Assembly (NCBI RefSeq): GCF_947491715.1
Contig: NZ_CANLKR010000019.1
Location: 1-64,000, forward strand
Direction of reading: 5' to 3'
DNA length: 64,000 nt
Origin: an uncultured Shewanella sp.
GTDB lineage: Bacteria > Pseudomonadota > Gammaproteobacteria > Enterobacterales > Shewanellaceae
Shown here in pieces: positions 43,284-52,015 of the stretch. A model generated the notes under the pieces. The model saw nothing but the letters and a program-made list of their open reading frames with translations. It searched no databases and was not told the origin of the DNA. The first letter of the stretch is position 1. Every line of letters begins with the position of its first letter. The position numbers and the translations under genes were made by a program.

Positions 43284-45467
43284 ATGAAATTGCTAGTTGA
43301 ATTTTTTCATCGACATTTAAAAAAATACGTTCCTATTGTTTTCCTATTATTTATTATACCTTGTAAAGGGAATGATATTGAAAACAAAAGCTGCCAACAA
43401 GAAGAAGTTTCCTCTAACCCAGTTACCGGCAAAACATCAAACTCTATGAGTAATATAGGGTTTGGTATTAATAATTACTTTAGTGTTAAACAATCTGTTT
43501 ATTTCCATGGAGTGTTAAAAAGTAACAAAAAAGATGATGTCACCTTTTCGCTTGATGTTAACTCACGAGCCAAATATGGCAGTTTTAAAATTATTGATAC
43601 AAAAACAGGTCTATTTGAATATCTAGCCACACAGCATCAAGGTACCGAAAATCTCCTTTATCAAGTAGAAAGTGACGGAAGATCAGAATTATTCAACTTA
43701 GTGATTGAAATTGACGCAGGCGATCCTCTTTATCAGTATCAATGGCATTTACATAATACAGGGCAAAATAACTTTGCTCAAAAAGGTGGAACTGCAGGCG
43801 AGGATATGAATCTCAATGAAGCAATAGCCCAAGGTTTTCACGGACAAGGAGTCACAGTTGCAGTTATTGATGGTGAGATCGACATCTCTCATCCCAACTT
43901 ACAAAACAATGTAATATCAGGAGGCTCGTTAAACCTTGTCACGGGAAGCAACGATCCTACATCACATGACGCATCAAATTCACATGGCACAGCCGTGGCA
44001 GGGATTATTGCAGCTGAAGGTTGGAATAATATTGGCGGCCGTGGCGTGGCACCTAAAGCCAATATTATTGGCTTCAACTATCTCGACAGTAATCAAACGT
44101 TCACTGACTTCTTACTCAGTCATGGTAAAGGAGAGCAAAGCAAGCATGCTCAAATTTTTAATCAGAGTTATGTTAGTGTGCAGCCTTTTCCAACAAACAT
44201 TAATCATGCTGAGGATGAGGTATACAAAGAAATAACAACTCAATCATTTTCAGGCAGAGGCAGTTTGTTCATTCAAGGTGCTGGTAACTCTTTTACTCAT
44301 ATCCGCACTGACGATGCAGAACTGAGCCCTGCAACTGAAAAATCAAATTATGGTTTACCCTTTCACAATGCCAACATGACCCCATCCGCCACTAATTTTT
44401 ATAACCTCACTGTCAGTGGACTCAACGCTAAGGGACAACGCAGTAGTTACAGTAGTGTTGGTGCAAATATCTTTGTGAGCGCACCAGCTGGCGAATATGG
44501 CGTCACACAACCTGCCATTTTAACGACAGATCAACAAGGCTGTCAGAGCGGATATTCTAATAGATTTGCACAACTGGACTTATTGACACCCTTTGACGAT
44601 GGGAGTCATCCACTAAACAGTGACTGTGATTATACCGCACACATGAATGGTACATCTGCCGCAGCCCCTAATGTCAGCGGAGCAATCGCCGTCATTTGGG
44701 GGGCCAATCCATCATTAACGTGGCGTGATATTCGTCATGTACTCGCCTCAACAGCAACACAAGTGGATAAAAACATTCAACCAATAACAATACAAATTGA
44801 TCCAACTGGTCATAATGATACCTATATTGCGATCCCTGGCTGGACCACTAATGCCGCAGGTTTTCACTTTCATGATTTTTATGGCTTCGGTCGCGTAAAT
44901 GTCAGCGATGCTGTGGCAATGGCAATAAATTATCAAGAAGATCTAGGACAATATCGTGTATCTGACTGGAACACTGTTTGGAATATTGATAAAAAAATTC
45001 TAGATGGCGATATTAATGGTGTCAGTAGTACCATTGATGTAGATGATGATTGGCTTATTGAAGGTGTACAAATTAAATTAACCGCAAAACACTGGCGTCT
45101 CCCCGATCTAGCAGTAGAGCTCATTTCCCCCTCTGGAACAAGAAGTGTCATCATGACACCATATAATGGTTATGTTTATCAAGGTGATAGTTATGATTTT
45201 GATTCATATATTAATGGCTATGAAGAGACGCCAATGTTATCAAATGCATTCTACGGAGAGTCTACTAAGGGAAAATGGACCCTCAGACTCATTGACGTGA
45301 ATAATGGTGACTTATATACCAGAGTGGACAAACACGAACCAAGATTTTTAGATCATGTTTGGGATTACCTCTTCGGCGGTACAATGGAATATTTCCCCAA
45401 TGAAGATAATGGCAAATTCAGGCATTGGTCTATTCGCTTTCATGGCCATAAATCAACTAGCATCTAG
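43284..45467 (+). CDS. Secreted subtilisin-like (kexin-type) serine protease
   Basis: This 727-residue S8 protease has a signal peptide (hydrophobic IVFLLFIIPC, about residues 18-27). A cadherin/VCBS-like strand domain (about 70-145) precedes the catalytic domain. The triad is D196 (AVIDGE), H234 (SHGTAVAG) and S458 (NGTSAAAPN), with oxyanion N335 (GAGNS). A proprotein-convertase P domain follows (about 560-710, ending GKFRHWSIRFHGH). This arrangement resembles the Aeromonas sobria protease ASP. A small exported gene directly downstream resembles the dedicated ASP chaperone. It may be a secreted virulence protease; host targets are unknown. Confidence 0.82.
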   Translation: MKLLVEFFHRHLKKYVPIVFLLFIIPCKGNDIENKSCQQEEVSSNPVTGKTSNSMSNIGFGINNYFSVKQSVYFHGVLKSNKKDDVTFSLDVNSRAKYGSFKIIDTKTGLFEYLATQHQGTENLLYQVESDGRSELFNLVIEIDAGDPLYQYQWHLHNTGQNNFAQKGGTAGEDMNLNEAIAQGFHGQGVTVAVIDGEIDISHPNLQNNVISGGSLNLVTGSNDPTSHDASNSHGTAVAGIIAAEGWNNIGGRGVAPKANIIGFNYLDSNQTFTDFLLSHGKGEQSKHAQIFNQSYVSVQPFPTNINHAEDEVYKEITTQSFSGRGSLFIQGAGNSFTHIRTDDAELSPATEKSNYGLPFHNANMTPSATNFYNLTVSGLNAKGQRSSYSSVGANIFVSAPAGEYGVTQPAILTTDQQGCQSGYSNRFAQLDLLTPFDDGSHPLNSDCDYTAHMNGTSAAAPNVSGAIAVIWGANPSLTWRDIRHVLASTATQVDKNIQPITIQIDPTGHNDTYIAIPGWTTNAAGFHFHDFYGFGRVNVSDAVAMAINYQEDLGQYRVSDWNTVWNIDKKILDGDINGVSSTIDVDDDWLIEGVQIKLTAKHWRLPDLAVELISPSGTRSVIMTPYNGYVYQGDSYDFDSYINGYEETPMLSNAFYGESTKGKWTLRLIDVNNGDLYTRVDKHEPRFLDHVWDYLFGGTMEYFPNEDNGKFRHWSIRFHGHKSTSI

Positions 45468-45509
45468 AGTCGATTGAAATTGTTATCCATTCACCTATTA
45501 AGAAATATA

Positions 45510-45977
45510 ATGAAAAAATTGATAAAAACATTAGCTTTTCTCACCACTATAATAACATTCATGCTTGCTGCAGATGAAGTGGATACCACACCCAATACAC
45601 ATTTTTTGTCTACAGGTAAACTAAAAGCGGAATATGAAGCCGACCGTTTAAGTGCATTTACTGTCAACGAACAAGGTACACTGCCTAAAACCATCAATAA
45701 AAATAGCCAACAATCTGATACCCGTTTACTGACCATCAAAGACACAGTATTAACAGGTAACCTAATAATAAAATTAAAAAAAGATGTCAGCAGTACGGAG
45801 TTCTTATTCCAATATGATATCGAGCCTGAATGGGAAAGTAATCAATTGCTCCTCGCCTTTGTTCCACAACATACAAATTTAATTGACTTTTTTTCTCTCC
45901 GCGATCAAATAAAACAAGATAGCAATGTTATATGGGTACAAGTCGATAAAACAAAAAGGCATCATATTGCCAACTAA
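45510..45977 (+). CDS. Putative dedicated chaperone of the upstream protease (ORF2-like)
   Basis: This is a roughly 155-residue exported protein. The signal peptide is about 1-21 (MKKLIKTLAFLTTIITFMLA), and the start at 45510 follows from it; the frame can be read from 45474. The C-terminal half (about 90-150) has the GNLIIKLKKDVSS...ILLAFV...DQIKQDSNVIWVQVD layout of subtilisin propeptide/inhibitor-type folds. In Aeromonas sobria the gene after the ASP protease encodes a chaperone (ORF2) needed for maturation. The same gene order and size here suggest that role. Similarity is by pattern and position only. Confidence 0.55.
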   Translation: MKKLIKTLAFLTTIITFMLAADEVDTTPNTHFLSTGKLKAEYEADRLSAFTVNEQGTLPKTINKNSQQSDTRLLTIKDTVLTGNLIIKLKKDVSSTEFLFQYDIEPEWESNQLLLAFVPQHTNLIDFFSLRDQIKQDSNVIWVQVDKTKRHHIAN

Positions 45978-46006
45978 GTCAATTTATCGAATAAAGTAGC
46001 ATCAAC

Positions 46007-46042
46007 AAAATAGCCTGTATTGCATTAATCAGGCTGTTTTGT
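46007..46042 (+). terminator. Terminator of the protease-chaperone operon
   Basis: AAAATAGCCTG pairs with CAGGCTGTTTT (one G·U) around a 12-base loop, followed by gttac. Confidence 0.65.
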
Positions 46043-46152
46043 TACACCTACTCTTCAATGGCGAACCCAACTCGCAAGTGCAACACCGACTCTCTTTTCT
46101 AAACCCAAGTGTGTCGGTTATTATGCCAATCTACGTTTATCTTGTTTGCGAT

Positions 46153-46275
46153 AAACAGCTGTTATAAAACCTTGTTATAACCAGCTGTTATAGAAAGCTA
46201 TTGCAAACAGCATACAAAAAAAGCCTGTCAACTATCTTGAAAAACTCAGTGTCAGTAGTGATTCCATAGGGATAG
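46153..46275. repeat. Left direct repeat flanking the REP-type transposase
   Basis: It contains ataaccagctgttatagaaa, gcaaacagcatacaaa and cagtagtgat, ending cataggatag. The right copy is at 47427-47545 in the same orientation, and a partial copy is at 42145-42207. It also includes a second cagctgttata. Confidence 0.75.
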
Positions 46276-46322
46276 TAGAGAAATGAGGTTAATGGCTAGA
46301 ACTTAGTACTCATCAAATCCAA

Positions 46323-47315
46323 TTAAGCACTATCAAGCCAACGATGACAATTACCCGCGCCTTGCCGTCGCTTTCGAGCTAAATGAGCACAATAAGCATC
46401 TAATTCTTGTAAGCTGCCAACAGGGCCTTTAAATAAACGCATAAATTCTGTGGCCAGTTTCAACCAATTTTCTGAAGGAATATTAAGTCTATTGAGAATG
46501 GGTATGGCTAACTCACTGATAGCTCGGCGCTTGTCATCTCGACTCTCATTGTAAATAATTAGGCCTGTTTCATCCACTAATTGTAAATAATCATCCAAAT
46601 GAAATGCTAATCCTTTAGGCATTTCTCGCCTTTCATTACCTACAAACGCTATTAAATTGGTGGGTTGCTCACCTTTTAACGCCGCCTTTATTCGCCTTTT
46701 AATACTCGTAAAATCTGAATCTTCAGGTGTCTTCGTCATTTTGGCGCGGATAGGATTCAAATCCACATAGGCCATACAAGCCAGCACTGCCGCTTCATCC
46801 AATAATGCCTGAGATTTAAAGCGGCCTTCCCAAAAACGGCCGCTGCATTTATCTTCTCGATTTGCCTTTCTTGCAATGGGCTCATTCAATGCCCGCATAA
46901 ACCAGCTCATATCGCTTAACCGACCCCGATACTCTGCTATTGATTTAGATAATAAAATCGTTTCAACATCGTCCAGTGACACGCCTTTAATAAACTTTCG
47001 AGTTATATCGGTACCGTTAAATAACTGATGCCAGCGCTGAACCACTTCCAGCTCAGACCAAGCATTCGCCTCATAAATATCGACACACAATACTAAATGC
47101 AGATGATTCGACATCACAGCATAAGCACAAATATCAATGGCAAAGACTCGCCCAAGTTCAAGAATACGTTCTTCAACCCACTCTCGTCGATGTTCATAAG
47201 ATTGACCCGTATAGTCATCCTTACCGCACAAATAGGCTCGCCTAACGCAACGAGAAATACAATGATAATAGGGCGTATCCTCAATGCTCACAATGGCTTT
47301 TCTTGCAGTTGGCAT
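46323..47315 (-). CDS. REP-associated/IS200-like tyrosine transposase
   Basis: This is a roughly 330-residue Y1 transposase of the RAYT-like group. The N-terminal PYYHCISRCVRRAYLCG motif leads to the HUH site AVMSNHLHLVL, then GRFWEGRFKSQALLDEAAVL, then CMAYVDLNPIRAKM with the putative nucleophilic tyrosine. The ATG at 47315 gives the usual start (MPTARKAIVSIEDTP); the frame begins further upstream from a TTG at 47336. Direct repeats flank it (46153-46275 and 47427-47545), as for transposases that mobilise REP-like sequences. Confidence 0.85.
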   Translation of the reverse strand: MPTARKAIVSIEDTPYYHCISRCVRRAYLCGKDDYTGQSYEHRREWVEERILELGRVFAIDICAYAVMSNHLHLVLCVDIYEANAWSELEVVQRWHQLFNGTDITRKFIKGVSLDDVETILLSKSIAEYRGRLSDMSWFMRALNEPIARKANREDKCSGRFWEGRFKSQALLDEAAVLACMAYVDLNPIRAKMTKTPEDSDFTSIKRRIKAALKGEQPTNLIAFVGNERREMPKGLAFHLDDYLQLVDETGLIIYNESRDDKRRAISELAIPILNRLNIPSENWLKLATEFMRLFKGPVGSLQELDAYCAHLARKRRQGAGNCHRWLDSA

Positions 47316-47847
47316 TTCATAACCCAGTCTTTCCAATCAATAATAAAAGCCTATTTTATGAACGGTGAATGAGCAAATAATTCTGGGTGTCTTAGTTGTT
47401 TTATTAGTTGTTTTAGTTGTTATTCTATAACCAGCTGTTATAGAAAGTTGTTGCAAACAGCATACAAAGAAAGCCTGTCAGGACCTGTCAGTAGTGTTTA
47501 AATAGGAATAGTCAGTAGTGATGATTTTGTAGGGATAGTCAGGAGGAATAGTAAAGTACCGCTAACAGCGCGATAGCGAATGCCGATTGAGCCTAATGGA
47601 CTGTATTCATCTCGACTTGATCTGACGTTCTTATTTATGTTGAGTGACCGTTGTAGCATGACTGATTTTTGAAATTTTTACGTAATGAGACTAAATTTTG
47701 GGCAGAAATTACTGAGCTTTTGAAATCTAAACCACAGACTTCAAATAAGTTGAGTTAGGGCAAAGTCAACAGACTCAGTGGCTATACAACGCCGTATTTG
47801 CATGTTAGTCGAAGTAGAGGGAAGCAGTCGTCTTCCATCACGCCCTT
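47316..47847. other. Region between transposase and the three-gene operon
   Basis: This 532-base gap holds the right repeat (47427-47545). The remainder carries no gene I can support, though its base composition resembles degraded coding DNA. Confidence 0.5.
47427..47545. repeat. Right direct repeat flanking the REP-type transposase
   Basis: Same orientation as the left copy. It contains ataaccagctgttatagaaa, gcaaacagcatacaaa and a ctgtcag-gac-ctgtcag tandem heptamer before tagtg. Confidence 0.75.
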
Positions 47848-48534
47848 CTAGTAATTGTGAACTGTCGATTTTTCCAGTGAGTTCCTAAGCTTTTCAAGGA
47901 TGAAGCTCAGATTAAGTGACTTTAACCTACAAACACCTGACTTAGTAAGCTCACCTTTTACTGTCATTCCTTCGAAGTCAGCTTCAAACTTAATGCTATC
48001 GATCTGGTAACGTTTATCAGAAATCAGCTCTGCAAAAGCCTCTCGGACATCAGCGGTACCAGAAACAGCTATTTTTGCTGTTGAGTTCAAGGAAGTACGA
48101 ATGCCATACGAAGATATCTGGATAATTTTTAAATTGTCAGCCTCCTCCTCAATAAGCCCCAACCAGCGCTCAGGAGCTACATTTAACTCAGATAAAACTA
48201 ACCCAAGACCAGTCAGGCCATGAAGCTTATTGGAAAACTTCCTCAGCGAGCGTGGAGGCTCCGAAATATACATAAAGCTTGATTCAGCGATCCAGTTGAA
48301 CTGACACGTGTAGTAGTTAATTGACTCGATCTCGGAAATCCTACCAAAGGGATCTTCTACTGCGTTTGTCAGGATTACTTTCTCAATGTATTTACCTACA
48401 AGCTTTGTAGATGTCGAAGCGGAAAGCAAAAAGCCAGAGCCAGAACTCTCTGTATATTGATGTTCTTTCATTAATGCTGAAAGCTCACCAAGAGGAATTG
48501 GGATCTCTGAATATAGCCACTTTGCTTTCATCAT
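47848..48534 (-). CDS. Unrecognised operon protein C (228 residues)
   Basis: This 228-residue protein shows no signal peptide and no motif I recognise. It is mixed alpha/beta, with a hydrophobic-polar pattern and a C-terminal leucine-rich strand region (LKSLNLSFILEKL). It is third and last in a leftward operon, only 3 bases after protein B. The tight spacing implies a common function with A and B. It could be an accessory or regulatory subunit of a putative defence module. Function unknown. Confidence 0.6.
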   Translation of the reverse strand: MMKAKWLYSEIPIPLGELSALMKEHQYTESSGSGFLLSASTSTKLVGKYIEKVILTNAVEDPFGRISEIESINYYTCQFNWIAESSFMYISEPPRSLRKFSNKLHGLTGLGLVLSELNVAPERWLGLIEEEADNLKIIQISSYGIRTSLNSTAKIAVSGTADVREAFAELISDKRYQIDSIKFEADFEGMTVKGELTKSGVCRLKSLNLSFILEKLRNSLEKSTVHNY

Positions 48535-48537
48535 TTG

Positions 48538-49641
48538 TTATACTCCATATTTATTGACAGCCATCTTCAATGCTTTTTCCGATGCATCCCTAAGCTTCAA
48601 ATTATATTTGTCGTTCTCATGTGGTGACGCCCCCTTCCTAGTCACATTATACTCAACGGTACGGCTGTTGTATGGGTATAAACCTCTTACCGTATACATG
48701 AATTCAGTGCATGAATCAGGCTCCCCAAATTGTGCTTCAAATTCTACTTTAGGTCCTTCAAACGATTTATCTACAGCGGTCCAAATTATTCTATATATGT
48801 AAAACCCACGAGTATGTAGTTGATTAAACTCCGTAGACTCAAGAACTCCCTCTCCAGCCAAAGCAGCCTTATTTATATAGGATGCCAGCCTTGCTTCAGC
48901 TCCTTCCTCTTCAAACTCGTTCAGTAATCCCTGCTCTAAATGATAAACGTCTACACTGGATACATTATCGAACTCAAAACCATCGACATTTCTAATCAAG
49001 AAGTCAAAGAACTGGCTTCGTATTGCTGCATCAGGCAAGGATTCAAGAGAAATGCAAAACTCCTCGAGCTCCTCACCACTATCCTTGATTACCTGTGTCT
49101 TCAGGGCTGTTTTAAGTTGCTCAGTAATCTCCTTCGCCTTTTTCGTTGATGGAAGCTTCATGACCACTCCATCTTTACCTTTCTCAATCTGTATCTCACA
49201 GGTTTTGACGGTACGTTGTCGAAGCTCTGTCTTGGTGAAGTCTTGATCAACGTAGGTAACTGTTAACGTCGTTTTATTTCCCGACTTGGTCACTTTGACA
49301 GAATCATCGCCATGAGCAGATAAATTAGCTTTTACTACAGAGCAAGCTCCAGTTATCTGCTTATCTTCAACATCTCCTTTGAGGTTGGAATGAGTAGTTT
49401 TGTCTTTGCGATTAGGGTTTTCCAAAAGCCTTCCAACCCACTTGATGTCAGTATAGCTCAATGTTAAAGAGCAAACTTTCTCAATCAGTTCCTGTTTTGA
49501 AGCTCCTAGAGCAACAAGGATCCCCCTCTTACGGAGAAAAATAAGAAGCTCGCCTTGGGTGACCTTCTTATGCTGAAGAGCATCAAAGATGTTCTTGTCA
49601 GTAGGGATATAAATCGATGGACCAGCATTAACTTTAGACAT
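48538..49641 (-). CDS. Unrecognised operon protein B with SAP-like N-terminus
   Basis: This 367-residue protein has an N-terminal segment KVTQGELLIFLRKRGILVAL (26-45), then SKQELIEKVCSL (48-59), which fits the helix-extended-helix SAP nucleic-acid-binding pattern. A linker rich in Lys/Thr follows, then a larger alpha/beta domain (about 115-360) that I do not recognise. It overlaps protein A by 8 bases and precedes protein C by 3, so the operon is translated together. Role in a defence-like module is inferred from context. Confidence 0.6.
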   Translation of the reverse strand: MSKVNAGPSIYIPTDKNIFDALQHKKVTQGELLIFLRKRGILVALGASKQELIEKVCSLTLSYTDIKWVGRLLENPNRKDKTTHSNLKGDVEDKQITGACSVVKANLSAHGDDSVKVTKSGNKTTLTVTYVDQDFTKTELRQRTVKTCEIQIEKGKDGVVMKLPSTKKAKEITEQLKTALKTQVIKDSGEELEEFCISLESLPDAAIRSQFFDFLIRNVDGFEFDNVSSVDVYHLEQGLLNEFEEEGAEARLASYINKAALAGEGVLESTEFNQLHTRGFYIYRIIWTAVDKSFEGPKVEFEAQFGEPDSCTEFMYTVRGLYPYNSRTVEYNVTRKGASPHENDKYNLKLRDASEKALKMAVNKYGV

Positions 49642-50614
49642 CTTCGCGCATTCCTATTTCCATTGGGTTGAAGCTTTTAGTGAAGTTTGTTATGCGCTGT
49701 ACCTCCAAGCTATCCATCTGCCTCCTACGCCCCTCATCATCTCCCCACATCTTCAAGTACTCATACTTGGCTTTTTCGAAGTTTGCATTTGCATTACCAG
49801 AAGCAGCAGTGAATCGAACTCGTATTGAGTAGTCACTGCTAAACATCTGGTAGTGAGACATTGCGTCTATCAGATAGATAAACTCATCTACTGTTTCGCC
49901 ACTTTCATGGTAATAGATGATGAAACCGCCCTTAAACGCAAGCCCACCACGATGCTTGATAATCAACCAAGGAGATGTGAGAGCTTCAATAGTGGCGGGC
50001 TTATCCCACTCATCACCACACCGGCGAGCGCGAATAAGATCCGGATAAAAGAATGTGTACTCGTTTTGGCCAGGAAAAATGTCTTCGGCTTTCAGCATCT
50101 TCATGTCACTAACGACATCACATAGCCTTCGAATCAGATCAGGCCCTACAACTACTAACTCATTCCCATCAGCAACAACAACCTCTTTTAACTCAACTTT
50201 TTCAAGCTCAACCTGAAAATCCTTGTCATACTCACTGTCATGGTTGTAGATAAAAAGCATACCAGACACTTCACCAAAGCCTACATTATTCAAGAGGAAT
50301 TTGTTTTGCCAACTATCACTGATGTTGGCGCACTCGACAGACATAGCCAGTGTTTTCAATGCTCGAGTAATACTGCTTCTGGTGATGCTTCCAGCTGCGT
50401 AGCTTTTCAAATCTGTATTGAGGTACTGGGTTTGCCCTGTGTAAGGGTCTTCATAGTAAAACACCACGTCTGATGGGTGAGTGTTCTTTCCATGATGATC
50501 TGATTCACAACTCCAGTCTTCATCTTTGGGGGCACAAGTTCCCCATTTAAACCACTTGAAGATGTCTTTAGAAACCAACTTAGCTAGAGTTTCTATATTT
50601 CCTGTTTCCGACAT
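49634..50614 (-). CDS. Candidate PD-(D/E)XK nuclease-like protein A
   Basis: This is a 326-residue protein. A candidate restriction-endonuclease-like motif lies early: D49 in HPSDVVFYYED, then TDLKSY with D68-L-K70 in QTQYLNTDLKSYAAG, followed by a helix (ITRSSITRALKTLA). This D-Xn-(D/E)XK layout is typical of PD-(D/E)XK nucleases, but the match is by eye. The rest is alpha/beta with a GGFIIYYHE strand segment. First gene of a leftward operon with B and C, downstream of an AT-rich gap next to the ribosomal block. No restriction methylase is nearby. Confidence 0.5.
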   Translation of the reverse strand: MSETGNIETLAKLVSKDIFKWFKWGTCAPKDEDWSCESDHHGKNTHPSDVVFYYEDPYTGQTQYLNTDLKSYAAGSITRSSITRALKTLAMSVECANISDSWQNKFLLNNVGFGEVSGMLFIYNHDSEYDKDFQVELEKVELKEVVVADGNELVVVGPDLIRRLCDVVSDMKMLKAEDIFPGQNEYTFFYPDLIRARRCGDEWDKPATIEALTSPWLIIKHRGGLAFKGGFIIYYHESGETVDEFIYLIDAMSHYQMFSSDYSIRVRFTAASGNANANFEKAKYEYLKMWGDDEGRRRQMDSLEVQRITNFTKSFNPMEIGMREDV

Positions 50615-51284
50615 TACTCTTCCTTATTTGGCGAAATATGAGGTATGACAACTACAACTTTTAATATAAGTCAATTATATTACAGCAAAAAAACCTGAGC
50701 AATCGTTAAAAAAACACTTTTCTCAACCCAGCAGTAAAGCTGTATACTCTTCCCCCTTCAATTCAGATAATAAGTGCGATATTTTATAGGACTATGTTTA
50801 TTACTAATTGGAGCTTTAGATAGCGTAGAGGTATAACTAATATATCCCGCAATATGACTTGAAAGCAGCACGTACTACGCAATATGAATGGATAACTTTT
50901 TGTAGGACAAAATCGCATAAACAAGATGTCAATGAGTAATTACACTAACTTACAATCACATGAATTAATTAGATCAATCTTCCAGATCTGATTAAACCTT
51001 GAAGTAAACATTTAGCTAAAGAGTAACTTATTCTGTAACAGTCATTGATATCAATAGGGAAGCCAATAAAATATAAATCGAAGAAACACCCTGCTTGTGC
51101 TTTTAAGATCCCCACCGGAGTAACTTTAACTTTTCGATAAAAAATATTGTGATTGAGACAGGATGTCGAAAATAGCCTTAGTTGAGCCAAGGACGGCGAA
51201 TATGAGACGATAAATATTTTTATCCATCAAAAATTGAAGTGCTTCTACTCCGTATGTGCGTCATGATGGATATTGGAGGGCGAA

Positions 51285-51416
51285 GGCCATAATAATGGCC
51301 TCTCTGAGTGAGAGATAAGGACATCGAACTGGCTTTTGGATAGGGATATACTTAGGACGAGCAGTCCTTCTTGCCCCAGTGTGGATGGGAATCCACGACC
51401 TTAGCCTGCCGCAGGC
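51285..51416. other. Cluster of five short hairpins
   Basis: GGCCAT/ATGGCC (51285-51300), TCTCT/AGAGA (51301-51315), GGAC/GTCC (51355-51367), GTGGAT/ATCCAC (51381-51396) and GCCTGC/GCAGGC (51404-51416) follow each other. Could be a structured RNA, a recombination site or a remnant of a mobile element; I cannot assign it. Confidence 0.45.
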
Positions 51417-51536
51417 AATTAATTACCATGAAAGTACGGCGAATATACACATATTATTAATACCAAATAAATTCGCTCATCGCACAATAAAAAATGTGAT
51501 TGACCTTCATTTGAAAGTAAGCCACATTTTGGGCAT

Positions 51537-51570
51537 AAAAAAAGGCCGAGCATTGCTCGACCTTTTTTAG
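51537..51570 (-). terminator. Terminator of the alpha operon after rplQ
   Basis: On the minus strand, AAAAAAGGTCGAGCA pairs with TGCTCGGCCTTTTTTT (one wobble), a long stem with a T run right after rplQ. Confidence 0.85.
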
Positions 51571-51583
51571 AATGAATTCCTAG

Positions 51584-51976
51584 TTACTCAGCGACTTCAA
51601 CGTCAGCTTCAGCAACATCAGCACGACCTACTAGTTCAATATACGCCATAGGCGCTTTATCACCAGTACGTAAACCGCACTTAAGGATACGGGTGTAACC
51701 GCCAGGACGTTCCTGGAAGCGTGGACCCAATTCATTAAATAGCTTACCTACGACTTCTGCGTCGCGAGTACGAGCAAACGCCAAACGACGATTTGCAACG
51801 CTATCACTTTTAGCAAGTGTTATCAGAGGCTCAACTACGCGACGCAGTTCTTTCGCTTTAGCTACAGTAGTTTTGATCACTTCGTGACGAACTAATGAGC
51901 TAGCCATGTTACGAAACATAGCTTGGCGATGACTGCTGTTACGGTTTAGTTGACGACCACTCTTACGATGGCGCAT
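51584..51976 (-). CDS. rplQ: 50S ribosomal protein L17
   Basis: This 130-residue protein begins [20 protein letters not shown], the conserved L17 N-terminus that lines the peptide exit tunnel region of the 50S subunit. It is the last gene of the alpha operon, 39 bases after rpoA, and is followed by a strong terminator. The C-terminal tail ([11 protein letters not shown]) is acidic as in gammaproteobacteria. Confidence 0.97.
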   Translation of the reverse strand: MRHRKSGRQLNRNSSHRQAMFRNMASSLVRHEVIKTTVAKAKELRRVVEPLITLAKSDSVANRRLAFARTRDAEVVGKLFNELGPRFQERPGGYTRILKCGLRTGDKAPMAYIELVGRADVAEADVEVAE

Positions 51977-52015
51977 GACCTAATCCTTATTACCTAAATC
52001 TGTACAAATCTGGAC

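Larger units (their letters stand above)
45978..46322. other. Intergenic region with terminator and repeat copy
   Basis: This 345-base gap holds the protease operon terminator (46007-46042) and the left transposase-associated repeat (46153-46275), described separately. No gene is seen. Confidence 0.6.
50615..51583. other. Non-coding region between the accessory operon and rplQ
   Basis: This is a 969-base gap. It contains the promoter side of the three-gene operon (AT-rich near 50640-50900), a run of short hairpins (51285-51416, separate entry), and the rplQ terminator (51537-51570). Reading frames of about 60-73 codons here have no RBS or family features. Confidence 0.55.

Noticed and set aside
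47640..47830. Possible degraded transposase between the right repeat and the three-gene operon
   Set aside because: Neither strand gave recognisable protein motifs in any frame.
50969..51190. 73-codon reading frame between the accessory operon and rplQ
   Set aside because: No RBS, no family features; composition like non-coding DNA.
51379..51570. 63-codon reading frame before rplQ
   Set aside because: Overlaps the hairpin cluster and the rplQ terminator; no RBS.
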